From NCBI GenBank assembly GCA_965112735.1, contig OZ218953.1, forward strand, positions 5,022,001-5,086,000: DNA of 64,000 bases, given 5' to 3'. The DNA is from Phaeosaccion multiseriatum (Eukaryota > Ochrophyta, other classes). Of the stretch, positions 21,310 through 33,135 are shown piece after piece (position 1 is the stretch's first letter; the number at the start of each line of letters is the position of its first letter). The position numbers were made by a program, and so were the translations under genes. The notes under the pieces are model-generated. The model did not search any database. It saw nothing but the letters and a program-made list of their open reading frames with translations, and was not told the DNA's origin.

Positions 21310-24300
21310 CTTTTCACCCGGGCAACGACCTATGAATGGCCTTGCATAACGCCGGGTGCTGCTGCTGTATCACCAACTGTTGGTGCTGCTGGGACCCAGT
21401 GGAGAAGGGTGTGGTTGTGCTTGAGCGGCTTGTGCAGCGACGATGCTTGGGACTCTTGAGCTGGCGTATGAGACGCTCGGCCATTTCTAAAGCCCCGTCG
21501 GCTCTTTGCAGGAGGCGGGCAGAGGAGGGGCCGACAGTGGAGTTGTGGGGAGAATGGTGAGGAGAGTGGCAGTCGTCGCCAATCTCCTTCCCTCCCTCTC
21601 GTTCGCCTGCGGTTATTGCCCCTTTCAAGCGTCGCCTTTCTTCACCGGAGGCACGATGAGGGGACCAGGGGTCGCTCCTGATGTCCGTCCGATTAGCGCA
21701 TGACGAGAGAGAGGCGAGGCAAAAGGGCAGGCACCGTTAGACAGGGAGGGAGACACAGCGAGGCAAAAAGATTGATCGAAAGATAACCGGGGATGGTGGG
21801 GGCAAGGGCTGACAAAAGGGCAGTGCTCGCTTACTCACGTACTCATTCACACACCCAACCACGTACTCACCCACCCACTCACTCACTCACTCGCTCACTC
21901 ACTCACTCACTCACTCACTCATTCACTCACTGACTCTCTCACTCACTCAGTTACCCACTCACTCACCCACACACCCACCCGCACACCCACCCACCCACAC
22001 ACACCCTTAGTCACTCACTCACTCACAAACTCACTTACTCACTCACTCACTTACTCACTCACTCACCCACGCCCTCACTCACTCACTCACTCACTCACTC
22101 ACTCACTCACTCACTCTCTCCCTTACTCACTCACTCACTCACCCTCACTCATTTACTCACTCACTCACTCTCACTCACTCACTTAACAACACTCACTCAC
22201 CGGATGGAAGATGGCGTGGATAAGGGTGATGACGTCGCGGAGTAAGGCAGTTGCAGATCGTGGAGACCAGCCAAGGCCAGGCCAGGATGTAGGGGGAGCG
22301 GTGAGATCGGCGACGATGGTGATAGCAAAGGGGAAGAAGCAGCAGAGCCGAGGATGGCAGTGGAAGAGACGGAGGGGGGGGCTGCAGCAGTGGGGGGCGA
22401 AGGGGATGGCAACCGGCCTGACCACCCTTCCTCCTCCTCTTCCTCCTCCTCTGGGCCCTCCTCAGCTGGCCGCACATTGGGCTGATCATCATGACATTGA
22501 GGAGTGCGTGGCCCAGAGACGATTCCTCCCATGGCGAGGAGGCTGTCCCTCAAACAGTCCGCCTCAAACCGAGCCTCGCTGGCCATCTGAAAGGCAGCGT
22601 CACGCTCGTCCTTTAGGCTGAAACAAGAAAAAGGGGCAATGTAATGCACAAATCAATCGACAAATCAATCACTCATTTGTGTGTGTGGTTGTCTAGGTGC
22701 AACAATGACAAAATAAATTTTGCATTTATCTGGGGAGGGAGGAGCAAAGGAAGGAAAGTTAGCAAGCAAAGTTGTAATCATTTTCTTTGCCCGCTACTGG
22801 AGCCGTTCCCGGATTTCCTTCCGCACGCACCCACACACACACGCACACACGCACCTTTGGATCTCCTCCTTTTGCCTCTCCACGAGCCATAGAGCGTGTG
22901 TGAGTTGGAGTGTCGTGTCCGTTCGCTGCTCTTGCTCTACGGCTCTACTGGTGCTCATGCTGGAGCTGCCACCACTACCACCACCACCACCACCGGCACG
23001 GGCTTTCATATTCACACCCGGATCACAGGTGCCCGCTCTCTCCTCCTCCTCCTGCTGCTGCATTATCAATTGTTGCTGCTCCTGCTGCTGCTGTCGTTGC
23101 GGGCTATCCTGCTGCTGTATTACCAACTGCTGCGGCTCGTGCCTCAACGCGCAGCTGCTTTCAGATGTTTTCTCAGGTTGCACAATGCAGCTCCGCTTCG
23201 GTAGCAGCAGTTCTCCTCCCTCTTTTCTCTCTTGCCCGCTGCCGCCCTGCAGGAGTTGCCAAGCAAGCTTCTCCCTCAGCTGGCGCTGTATCACCAACCG
23301 TTGCTGCGCCAGCCCCGCCTTGATCACAGTGCCTCCGATCACGTGCTCTGCTCGCACGTGGACCCCCTCCACGGAAGGAACGAACGATCCGCAAGAGGCG
23401 GGCAGGTAGGTAGGTAAGTAGGTAGGAAGGAGGGAGGAAGGAAGGAGGTAGGTAGGAAGGTAGGAAGAAGACGAAGGAGCCGGGTAGAGTTGGTCGTCGT
23501 CAGCATCACCGAAGTAGTACGATGGGGAGTGAGGGAGAGGGAGAAAGAGAGAGCAAAACCATAAAACCAGGTTCTACAGCCCACGTGGTGCGTGGCTGTA
23601 CTTCCAACTGACTTGAATTCCACACGTATCACACCTACCTTGACCTGGCCGGTCTGTGTATGGAGCATCCCTCCACAGCTCCCCCGCCGCAAGGGTGTGC
23701 CAGCGGTCGCTTGACACCCCTTCCTCGCCTCCTGCCCCTCCTGCTCCCGCTCCTGCTGCGGTTGCTCCTGCGCCTCTCTCCCGGGCGGTTCGCTCAACTG
23801 CTCGGCGGCCGGCCTTCTTCTCCCTGGAGCACCATCCACAGAAGCTCTGGCACCCACAGAAGCCTTGGCACCCCTTCTCGCGCCGCCCCTCCTATTGAGA
23901 GTGCGAAGGGCCCTCTCCATCTGCTGCTGCTTTATCACCAAGTGCTGCTGCTGGACCCCAAGCTCGTCCTCTGCACCAACAACCCCCCTTCCACCGCCTT
24001 GTTGTTCCTCTTCTTCTTGCCTTGTTCTGGCGGTGGCCACTGGAGCATGCACACGAGCCCGGTGATGAGACAGTCCACTAGGAGTTGAGAAGGAGGGGGT
24101 CACGGCATGGGTCATTGCAGCGCGTGCCGAAGGAGGAGGAGGAGAAAGACAAGGAGAAGAAGCACTGGAGAGTGCACCGGAGGTTCTACAGTCTCCTCGC
24201 CCAGCTCCCTCTCTTCCGACAAGTCCACCCCCACCCCGTTCCCTGCTGGTGCTTCCCCTTCCCAGAAAGACGCTGATGTCCTCCCGAGTGGTCTCCTGTA

Positions 24301-25447
24301 GCAGGCGCTCCTGGCAAGGTGAAGGAAGGATGGATAGATACAGGCTTTAGACAGTAGTCATTTATACATTCCTCACTTTGAAAGAGGATTCAGTTGAGAC
24401 CTTCCATTCGGGTCGATGGGCAGAAGAGACAGCTTCACACACACACACACACACACACAGGGCAGCAACCGTGCCTGTGCAAATGCAAAAGGGGATGGGG
24501 CCACGTCCAAGGGCCGACCGTACCACTCTTACCATAGCAGCCCCCCCCCCACTGAGGCCTTGAGGCAAGGTACCAGCACTGTCACCATGGTCGTGTCCAG
24601 GAGTGGAGAGGTGGATGAGGCGAAATCGTCGTACGGAGGCATCTCTCAGCGACACGCCGAAGGTGAATACCGAACTGCAGCCACGTCCAGACCACAGCGA
24701 AGCGCATTCCACCCCCTGCATGCATTGCACAAAGAACGAGCGATAGGAGAAGAGGGCGTCAAAGACTTGCACGTGCGAGAGTCGGCTTAACCAGCCTCTC
24801 GGGTGTTGCAAGTCAATGTTGTACGTCAAGGAAGAACGTAATGGGAGAAGGACCGTTGCTACTGGTGCTGCTTACCGCCGCGGAGGAGACTTTCCGTAGA
24901 ACAGCATCAAGATCTGCGAGCTTGAAGAGCTGCACCTCCATGCTGCGGAGGGAATACAAGAGCGTCCCCTCTGACGAGGTTGGGGTATTGGCAAGGAGGA
25001 TGGTGGTTAGAACAGGGGCGTCCAGGCTGTTGGACAGGGGGGGGGGCAGAGAGCGACAAGTGTGTGGGTACCTTGGAGATGGTCTGAGCGCGGCTCCGCA
25101 GTGAGGGTGGAGGACACTTCCGGCGCTTTCCCTCGTGCAGCACTGCCGAGGACATCGCTCATTCTCTCGTCGCCGTGATGAGCCAAGCACCACCCGAAAT
25201 GCAGAGGGCTTCCTACTCCTTCTCCCCGCGTGCCTCGGCTCCCTCCCTCGTCGTCCTCTTCTCTCATCATTGTCTCGACAGCGTGCTGTAGAACTCTCGT
25301 GACGGCCTCCGGCTCATTCGAGACCACCATAAGCACGTCGCGCCCCCCCATCACAAGGCTCTTGCGTAGGACGGATCCGAGGTTCGCCTGCCGCTCAATC
25401 ATCATCGTTGCTGCTGCCTTCTTCGTGTTGACCATCCCATCGCCCAC
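21310..25447 (-). CDS. Unrecognised multi-exon Q-rich coiled-coil protein
   Basis: Several minus-strand exons with good GT-AG borders form one gene reading downwards. The first is 25072-25447 (MVNTKKAAATMMIERQANLG, then SVLRKSLVMGGRDVLMVVSN, with an ankyrin-like GSPLHFGWCLAHHGDERMSD). Next are about 24897-25026 (LRSMEVQLFKLADLDAVLRK), about 23640-24315, about 22858-23400, 22201-22617 (LKDERDAAFQMASEARFEAD, then an E-rich tract) and about 21310-21520 (ALEMAERLIRQLKSPKH). The middle exons are Gln-rich and carry the repeated peptide LVIQ (QQQLVIQQQ-like) that comes from the dispersed motif described under findings. Coiled-coil heptads and low complexity prevent a family call. One join (25072/25026) does not close in frame, beside a run of nine C/G. 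Function unknown. Confidence 0.5.
21830..22200 (+). repeat. (ACTC)n tetranucleotide array, intronic
   Basis: Roughly 370 bp of ACTC/ACCC units end exactly at the splice donor of the minus-strand exon 22201-22617. On the gene's strand it reads GTGAGTGAGTG, that is, the donor sequence itself extended into an array. Confidence 0.95.
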
Positions 25448-25679
25448 CGAGAACAGAGAACAGGATCAAAAAGTCGTTGGCAGAGGGTAACATACTTTAT
25501 TGACTTATTAGGAATCACCTAAGAAACTGAAAGTGTGAAAGTGTGTGTGTGTGTTGGCATGTTAGAGCTCGTTTGCCAACCTGTAAGCATTACGTAATTT
25601 ACGTATGGCCCCAGGGGGCGGAGGGCCAGCCGAATTGTAGAGCTGCTACCAAGAGAGAAGGCCAGGACTTGGAGCGCTC

Positions 25680-27404
25680 ATGGAGGGCGATGGTCAAGAG
25701 GTTGACCCCTGGGCTGCGGCCATGGTGGTAAGTACGGAGCAGTAGGGGTGCTAACATACGCACTGAATTTTCTTGACTCTCCGCATAAACGGGCCCCAGG
25801 GTGGAGATTTGATTATGGCTGTTGAGGGGGGGGGGCGGGGGGGGGCGGGGGAGGGGGAGGACAGGAAGGGTGCTTCTGCGCTAGATCTTCGATGCAAATG
25901 CTGGATGCGCCGCGTTGCTTTGGCTTGAGCGTTTCGATGAGAGGAGTACGGAGTCTGGTGTGGGTTGCTGGGTGGATGCGAGGGAAAGGCTTGCGCTTAG
26001 AGTGAGGGGGCTCGTAGAGTTGCTGGTTTGGCCTTTGCAATTGCTCCTCCCCCCCCCCCGACATCATGCAAGTTGTGCGAATGGAGGGCTCCCACATGAA
26101 TGGGGCACGTAGGGTCTGTTGGCGGAGAGTATTTTGCCAGTTTGCCCTGACCGGATTGCTTCTTCTTCTCCCCCCTCCTCCTCTTTGGTTCACCCCTTCA
26201 ACATACTGACCCTCCTTATCCGCCCGTGCTGCTGCTGCTTGATGCTGCTGCTTCTGCTTGCTTCCTGCCGGTTGCCCTCGTTTCTTGTCGTGCCTCGTGG
26301 GTGCTCTTGGTGTGCTTTCCTCCGTGCCCTCCTGCATGTGCCAAACGCCCCCCCCCCCCCCAACGCTACAGGGAGACCTGGAAGCCCTGTTGACGTACAT
26401 CGAGGATGGCGGCGACGTGAACAAGGCCGACAGGGACAACAACACCCCACTGCACTGGGCCTGTCAGGTTAGTCACCGGGGCGTTGGGACGGAGGAAGAG
26501 TGGGCGACCGTTGTGCCCACTCTCTCGTTGTTGGACACAAGAGGGAGGGAAACGAAGGAGACTGGCGATTGGCGATGCAGAGGTTGAGTGGAGTGAGCGA
26601 CGTGTTGCAATTTGTGTGTGTGTTGTGTGTTTTGGATTTGGCTGTGCTCCTCTCGGCTGCTGCGTTTCACTCGGCCCATAGCCTGCGCAATGCCAGTGTC
26701 TGCCAGTGTCAGTGGACTGAAGTCAAAGATGGTTTCCTTTCTGACTTCGCATTCACTACTTCCCCCCCTCCTCTGTCACATCCATCACCTTACCCATGGA
26801 CTGCCATTCCCACACACACCAACCCTATTAGGAGAGCCACTACGACATCGTCGGTGTGCTCATGTCCAGAGGTGCCGTCGTGGACCCCGTCAACGACCTC
26901 CACAGCACGCCTCTGCACTACGCTTGCAGAGAGGGCAACCTCGACATTGTGAGCGGACTCATCAACTTCCAGGCCAGTCTGGAGGCCCGCAACAGGTACT
27001 GCTACGCTTCTATGGCCTTGTTGCTTGCTTCTTATTTGCTTGCTTTTGTTCTTTGCAAGCTATTTGCTTGCTTGCTGCTATAGTTGGATCGATATCCACA
27101 CCTTGTGCTCTCCCGGTTGGCCCTTCTCACGCACCACCGGCTCTCCCCCTCTCCCTTCCGTTCGCTCTTGTCGATTTATCGACACAGGGACAATCTGTCT
27201 CCCCTGCATGTGGCTGCGGGCATGGGCCACACGCAGGTGGTGGAGGCCCTCATCTCGCACGGGGCCATGATCGAGGCCGAGGATAACGCCAAATACACTC
27301 CTCTGTGGCGCGCGTCCTACTACGGACATCCCGAGACCACGGACCTCCTCATTGCCAAGGGAGCCAACCCCAAGGCCACCAACAGAAAGGTAAGAGTTTG
27401 TATA

Positions 27405-27443
<39 letters not shown>

Positions 27444-29650
27444 AGGCGGACAAAAGTTTCGACCGAGATACATTTGACACTGCAGGCAGACCTCTTGGCA
27501 CAACTACAACAAACTAACCTCTCTCCCCGTCCCCCTCCTATTCGCGTCTCCCGTCTGCCTGCCCTTCTTGTCCGTCCGTCTGCCCCGTCTGCCTGCTTGT
27601 GACTCTCTGCATCTCTCCGCCTGCACCTTCCTCTCTCTGTCTGCCTACAGGGGCGCACCCCCGGTGAGGTGTTCAACCCTAAGGTGGCCGATGACATCAG
27701 GCTGAGGATCCGCGATATGCTCGGAGTCTCCAAGCCGGTCATGACCGAGACTGGTGAGTGTTAAGGGTTTGGGGCCAGGGTTAGGGTTAGGGTTATGGCT
27801 GGTGTTAAGGGTCAATAAGGTTGGCGGTTCAGTAGGAAGGGTGAGGATGAAATACAGGAAGGCGTTGTTTGACTCTGCCTTGCCTTCGTGCTTGACTTGC
27901 CCACTTGCCCTGCATTCCCTCGCTCTCGTCCCCTCCTCCCTCTGTCCTTCTAACATCTGCCCTCCCCATATCTGCTCTGCGCGTGGTCTGCCCCGTCCTT
28001 CTTGTTGTCTTTGTTTGTGTCTTCGCACGCATATCTCTCCTCTCTTGCGTCTTTGAATCTTTTCTTTTGGTGTTGTGTCTTGGCATGTGCGGCGGGCCGA
28101 GCAGTTGGAAGGAAGAGCAGCGTCAAGGGGGGCATGGTGGTTGGCAAGGACGGAGCCGTTACCGAGGAGGACAAGCGTGTTGCCGCTGGTGGTGCGTGTG
28201 GTGCCGTGTAACTGCCGTGGAAGAGCGCTTGTGGAAGGGGGGGGGTCGGGAGGAAGGGAGATGTGGAGAGAGAGGGGAGGGGAAGGAAGAAGGGAAAGAG
28301 AGACACAACCGCACACGGGTCACGAATGTAGTGTGTGTCAATTCTAGTGAGGTGATTTCGCATGGCCTTGGCACACCCTCCCTTCGCTTCGCTTCACTCG
28401 CTCACTCACTCAATGGCTTTTCTTTGTCACGTTCGTTTCCACGTTCCCGTCCATCCATTGCCATCCTCCCCCTTCACCAGACTACATGGTGGCCCCTCCT
28501 AATGCCTCCCCCCGGGTGACATCAGCGACCGTCGCTGACAGCACCAAGGAGGCCGGTGCTGGTGCTGTGGCAGCTCCCACCCAGGCTGCTAACGAGGATG
28601 CTGCAGCCGCCGGAGGAGGCGACACATCAGCAGCCGCTGCTGCCGGAGCTGCCGCTGTTGCCGCGGGCACTGCTGCTGCCGCTGCGGTGGGGCCTACGGC
28701 TTCAAAGGCTGCTGATAAAGCCTCCAGTGCTGCCTCCAAGCTGGCTGGACAAGCACCAGGTACTGGCGCTGGTGGAGATGCCGAAGCTGCGACCAGCACC
28801 GCTACGACCCCCCCTGTGGTTGTTGCTGGCGTGTCGGGAGAGGCACCCGAGCAAGGCGGCGCGGGCGCAGCTCCAGGGACGCCAGGAGCGGCTGTCGCAG
28901 CAGTCACAGCAGCGGGAGCAGCAGCGGTGGGAGCGGCCACCGGCGCTGGTGGTGGTGGTGCCCCGGCTTCCAAGAAGCCTGTGTCAAGCAACTCTAATGC
29001 GACGACGGTAGAGAAGCTTGAGGAGAAGATCGCATCCAACGCGAGCCTAAAGAAGAGTCTGGAGGAGAGGGAGGCGGAGCTCAAGAAGAAGGAGAAGCTC
29101 TTGAGTCAGCAGGCGGTGAGTCTAACTAGGACCAGTCAAAGGAGGAGGGGAGAAAATGACTTGTTGAGGAATGGAGAGGGTTGTGTCGTGTGGTTTTGCG
29201 TGTCTTTTCTTTCACAGTAGTTCACCCATCCACCTCTCTCTCTTGTCTCCCCGTCTGTCCGCGGTGGTGCTCTTTGTTGTATGTTTATAAACATAGGGTG
29301 GCGGTCCCGACCGTTCCTCCAAGGCGAACGAGGAGCTTGCTGAGATTCAGGACCAGGTCAAGCTCAAGGAGAAGGAGGTGGAGGCCGTGGCAAGGGAGCA
29401 AGAGGCTATGGAGGCAGAGCTGCAGCAGACCAAGAAGGCTCTGGAGGATAAGAAGGTATTGGCATCAGTCACGGCGTCAGAACCGCAGCAGCCGACCAAC
29501 ACGACCGCGATGGGAGGAGGAGGAGGAGCAGCAGCAGGAGGAGGAGGAGGAGGAGCAGGAGGAGGAGGAGGAGGAGCAGAGCAGGTGGGGGAGGCACAAC
29601 CAACGTCAACAACGCCGGTGGGAGGAGGAGGGTGTTGTATCGTCATGTGA
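25680..29650 (+). CDS. Ankyrin-repeat protein with C-terminal CaaX prenylation motif
   Basis: Eight exons close in frame: 25680-25727, 26372-26467, 26832-26995, 27188-27389, 27651-27753, 28105-28191, 28481-29115 and 29297-29650 (562 residues). The start is ATG in MEGDGQEVDPWAAAM, followed by a perfect GTAAGT donor. Ankyrin repeats cover residues about 17-180: NTPLHWACQ, STPLHYACREGNLDIVSGLI, LSPLHVAAGMGHTQVVEALI, TPLWRASYYGHPETTDLLIA. An Ala/Gly-rich linker of about 170 residues follows, then charged coiled coil (EKLEEKIASNASLKKSLEER; ELAEIQDQVKLKEKEVEAVA) and a Gly-rich end. The last residues are GGGGCCIVM. CIVM is a CaaX box with a preceding Cys that could be palmitoylated, so the protein is probably membrane-anchored. 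The exon 6 donor could be 28188 instead of 28191. Partners are unknown. Confidence 0.88.
27777..27796 (+). repeat. Short interstitial TTAGGG-type tract
   Basis: The intron after the donor at 27754 contains GGGTTAGGGTTAGGGTTA, about three units of the common eukaryotic telomere repeat. It is short enough to be chance or a repair scar. Confidence 0.7.
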
Positions 29651-30369
29651 GGAGCCGCCATGCCATGTCATCTCTTGTTGGCTTCAGGTCCAGGTGACGA
29701 GCCCCTCTTTGCTCTTGCGAGTGGTTGGTGTGGCCACCCCCACCGAGATGGTCTTGTGTTTTGCCGTGTGCCGTTCGGGGAAGAGGTGGGGAAGAAGCGT
29801 TCGAGGCAGCGAGCGAGCAGCAGAGCGACGGAGGGGGGGGGGGGGGCAGAGACGTCAACTAGCAGCAAGAAGGACGATACACGAAGCGGGGGCAAGGTAG
29901 GGAGGAGGGAGCGAGAGGGGTGGAGTTGCCAGACGAAGTCGTGGTGTCGACAACACGGAGTGGACAAACAAGGCAAGAAGCCCCATGCCGTCGTTCTTTT
30001 GTGCGCAGGGGCCTTCCACTCTGTCTGTCTGGCTGGGGGGGGGGGGGGGGTCAGAGGGATAGAGGGCTTGCTGGGTTGGTGCTTTATTCTCTTTCCAGGG
30101 GATTGGAGTAGTAAGAGGGGGGTAAGAACGGGTAGGGTAAAGCAAGTTTTACGTTTAACTTTGATTGGGGGGGGGGGAGGAGGGGGGATATGCTTTTCTC
30201 GAGAGTAGTCCGAAGAGGGGATGGCAGTGGATGGGAAGGAAGGATGGCAGGGATGGAGTCAGGTCCATGACCCTCCTGTTGCTCTCTGCTCTGCTTTATC
30301 GCTGCGGTCGAGCGTTTCATCTCGTAGGGGGGTTCGTCCTAAAGTTTATCACAGGTATAATAAAATAAA
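29651..30369. other. Intergenic, 3' flank of ankyrin gene
   Basis: The region contains runs of 8-13 G (29827, 30038, 30168) and a copy of the GATGGCAGTGGATGG motif at about 30219-30235. AATAAAATAAAC near 30358-30370 could be a polyadenylation signal, but it coincides with the target-site duplication of the next element. No gene was recognised. Confidence 0.5.
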
Positions 30370-31043
30370 CAGCCTTGCTGAACCACTTGAAATTGTGGTT
30401 TGGTTTGGTCCGTGGTCCGAGACCAAAAGGGCCAAAGTGAGTGGTTCTGGTCTGGTGGTCTTTGTGGTCTACTGAACCACGGGGGCGCACTGAGTGGTTT
30501 GGTCCATGGTTTGGTCTACTGTGGGTGAGACCTATGTGGTTTGGTCTATGGTTCGATCCAATGGTTCAGACCACGGACCATGGTCTGCGTTTCCGTTTTG
30601 TATTTTCTTATTTTTGCCTGGGTAGGAGAGGAAGAGACGCAAGAACATGAAGGTAAACACCCCCCCCTGTTCATCTCCGGTCCTTTTCATAAAATTTACC
30701 ATGTCTCCGGGTCCTTTTTCGGAAAAAGCCCTGCTCAAAAACGAAAGTCTCGAAAAAAAAAGCCTGATTTTTGAATTTAGAGCTAAAATAGGGCTGGACC
30801 ACGACCGGACTACACGGACCACGGACCAGACCACGTAGAGAGTGGTCTATGGCCTGGTTGAGTGTCATGTGGTTTGGTCTATGGTTTGGTTCTGTCCGGT
30901 TGAGTCTCATGTGGTTTGGTCTATGGTTTGGTCTCTTGGGTGGCGGCCCGACCGTGGTTTGGTTTGGTCCGTGAAAATATTTTGCCAAAGTGGTCTGGTT
31001 TTGTGGTCTGGTCCGTGGTCCGGCGAGTGGTTCAGCAAGGCTG
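30370..31043. mobile_element. hAT-type non-autonomous transposon (MITE-like) with 8-bp target duplication
   Basis: The 674-bp element begins CAGCCTTGCTGAACCACT and ends AGTGGTTCAGCAAGGCTG, an 18-bp perfect terminal inverted repeat. It is flanked by an exact 8-bp direct repeat AAAATAAA (30362-30369 and 31044-31051). A CAG start and an 8-bp duplication are the hallmark of hAT elements. Both ends are filled with short subterminal repeats of GGTTTGGTCTATGG and TGGTCCGTGGTCCG type, expected transposase-binding sites. There is no transposase frame, so it must be mobilised by an autonomous relative. The perfect TIRs and duplication point to a fairly recent insertion. Confidence 0.88.
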
Positions 31044-31139
31044 AAAATAAAGAAAAAAAATTCTCGAAAGAAGGGGAAAAAGGGAAAGGTTGGGGGGATG
31101 TTATTTTATTTTTTATTTTTGGTGCCAAAGTAAAAAAAA

Positions 31140-32480
31140 CCCGGCTACAGCCTCAGTCAGCGATATACGCCCGTCAGCGGTCCGCCCGTCAAGGAAGCAG
31201 CCGCAACCAGCGCAGCCTCAGTCCCCGGATCGCAGCCGCAACAGCATGCAGCAGCGGCAGCCGAGCTGCCCTCACAGTCGGATCCACAGCGAGAGCATAG
31301 TCGTACGCTGCGAAGGCTCGAGGTTGAGCAACTGCACCACCAGCCTCAGCTTCAACATGCCGACAGCTCTCAGCAGCGACGGCAACAAAGGAAGGAGAAT
31401 GAGCAACAGTGGCAGCAGCAGGTGAGGGAAGAGACGGGAGGAGGTGTTTGCGAAACAAACCCCCATACTGCTGGAGGAAAATATAAAGAGAAAGAGAGCT
31501 GAACAGCAGGTGCAGAAGAAGGAGAGGGAAGAGAGGCAGCAGCTGCAGTTGGAGGGAGTCAGAATCGTTGGAAGAGAAGGTGAAGCAGCAGCTACAGTAG
31601 GAGGAAAGTAAAACAGCAGCTGCAGTTGGAGGAGGACGAGGTAAAGCAGCAGCTGAGTCGGGGGAGGAGGAGAAGGCGGAGGGGCTCAGCCTGGAGGAAG
31701 AGAAGACGCTGGCTCCAGCATGCAGAGCGATTGCAAGAGGAGGGGGATCGTGAGAGGCAACTGCAGCTGCAAGAAGAGCAGGAGCAACGCCATCGGCATG
31801 GCCATGACGAGCAGCGGCAGCAGTTAGCTATGGCTGGCAGAAGGACGCGGCACGAGTACCGCTGTCCCAGCAGGCGGTACACCAACAGATTTTGCAGCCA
31901 GTGCGCCCATCAGCAGCAGCCCAAGTACGACATGCATCGTATCGTCTTGTGGTCGGGTCTTGGCTCCCTCCCTCCCTCACCCTTCCCTCCCCCAATCTAT
32001 CCTCCCTCCCTCCCTCCCTCCCTCCCTCCCTCCCTCACTCTCCTTTGCTGTTTCCCTCCATCCCTCCCCCCCTCGGTCCCTTGCTGATCTCCAGGCCAAG
32101 GGCTCGAGCAGCAAACAGGTGCCTCAGAAGCTCCTCCGTCTCTCTCTCGAGGAGATGGACCCGCAGCAGCCAGACGATGATAGGGCTGAATAATGCCGGC
32201 AACCAATGATGGTTGACGAGCGCGGTGCAGATGCTCGGCTCCGTATCCAATGGTCAAGCGGACGCGTTTCGGGCATGTGATTTGCCCGAGGACCTGAAGG
32301 ACGCAATCATCCCCCTGATCAAGCAACGTCGGCACTCGTCGACTCCCACGCGACGAACATCTCGCAACCGCAGCGCGCCGCCACGCTTTAGAACTGGTAA
32401 GGGACGACTTTGCTGGGACGACTTTGCCTCTTTGTTTGCTTACATGCTCCCTGCTCCTTGCTCCCATGATACGGCATTAG
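31140..32480 (+). pseudogene. Broken Q/E-rich coding sequence
   Basis: Plus-strand frames with strong Gln, Arg and Glu bias (LRRLEVEQLHHQPQLQHADS; LQHAERLQEEGDRERQLQLQ; QLAMAGRRTRHEYRCPSRRY) are interrupted by stops and shifts, with a donor-like CAG|GTGAGG at 31420. A (TCCC)n tract lies at 32001-32040. A short frame at 32228-32397 reads AFRACDLPEDLKDAIIPLIK. The pieces look like one decayed gene, possibly of mobile origin since it adjoins the palindrome region. No domain was recognised. Confidence 0.35.
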
Positions 32481-32687
32481 GTCTCCCCCTCTAGCACCAG
32501 TTCAGCGCTCGCTGAGCAACGGTTACGCAGCAGCGGGGGCGACAGTTGCAGCGGCGACGACGAGTCCTCCGGCCGCAGCAGCGATCAGGAGGGCAACGAC
32601 CCCTGGATGGAGCAAGCATTCTGTACCGTGGACCCAACACAACCGGCAGCCCCCCCCCCCGCCGACACGGACTCCAACGAGGAGCGC

Positions 32688-33135
32688 GACTACCTGCTCA
32701 GTGGGAGAGCGCCTGGCTCAAAGGGGCCTGAGGGAAAGAACCCTTACCTGCAGATGTTCAAGTCGAAGGAAGGGCGCAAGACGCTGGCTGTGAACAACGG
32801 TATGGGGGCTCCGATGGAATCTATTCCCACGACAGGGCAGCCGTGGAACTCAGAGATGAGCCGCCAACGACGGAGTACTTCCGCTTCCACTTCCACCGAG
32901 GCTTCAAGTCTGATTGAAGCCTCCGTTGAAGTGGAAGCGGAAGTACTCCGTCGTTGGCGGCTCATCTCTGAGAAGCACGGCTGCCCTGTTGTAAGAAAAG
33001 ATTCCATCGTAGCCCCCCATACCGTTGTTCACAGCCAACGTCTTGCGCCCTTCCTTTGACTTGAACATCTGCAGGTAAGGGTTCTTTCCCTCAGGCCCCT
33101 TTGAGCCAGGCGCTCTCCCACTGAGCAGGTAGTCG
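32688..33135. repeat. Large inverted repeat P1
   Basis: The arm at 32688-32907 is followed after about 6 nt by its near-exact reverse complement at 32914-33135. The left arm starts CGACTACCTGCTCAGTGGG and the right arm ends CTGAGCAGGTAGTCG. Arms differ by scattered substitutions and small indels, a few per cent by eye. The left arm has a plus-strand reading with SGRAPGSKGPEGKNPYLQMF and KEGRKTLAVNNGMG; the same protein is readable on the minus strand of the right arm (TTEYFRFHFNGGFN). Flanking sequence beyond the arm ends does not pair. Confidence 0.93.

Noticed and set aside
21830-22200. Centromere or telomere array
   Set aside because: Tetranucleotide ACTC repeats are intronic and continue a splice donor; the telomere-like unit at 27777 is only about three copies.
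28482-29084. Minus-strand Ala-rich frame of 200 codons
   Set aside because: Antisense of the Ala/Gly-rich linker exon of the ankyrin gene, whose splice sites and frame are fully consistent.
30832-31128. Possible genes inside the hAT-type element (frames rich in RPNHRPNH-type repeats)
   Set aside because: They translate the subterminal GGTTTGGTC repeats; no transposase motif.
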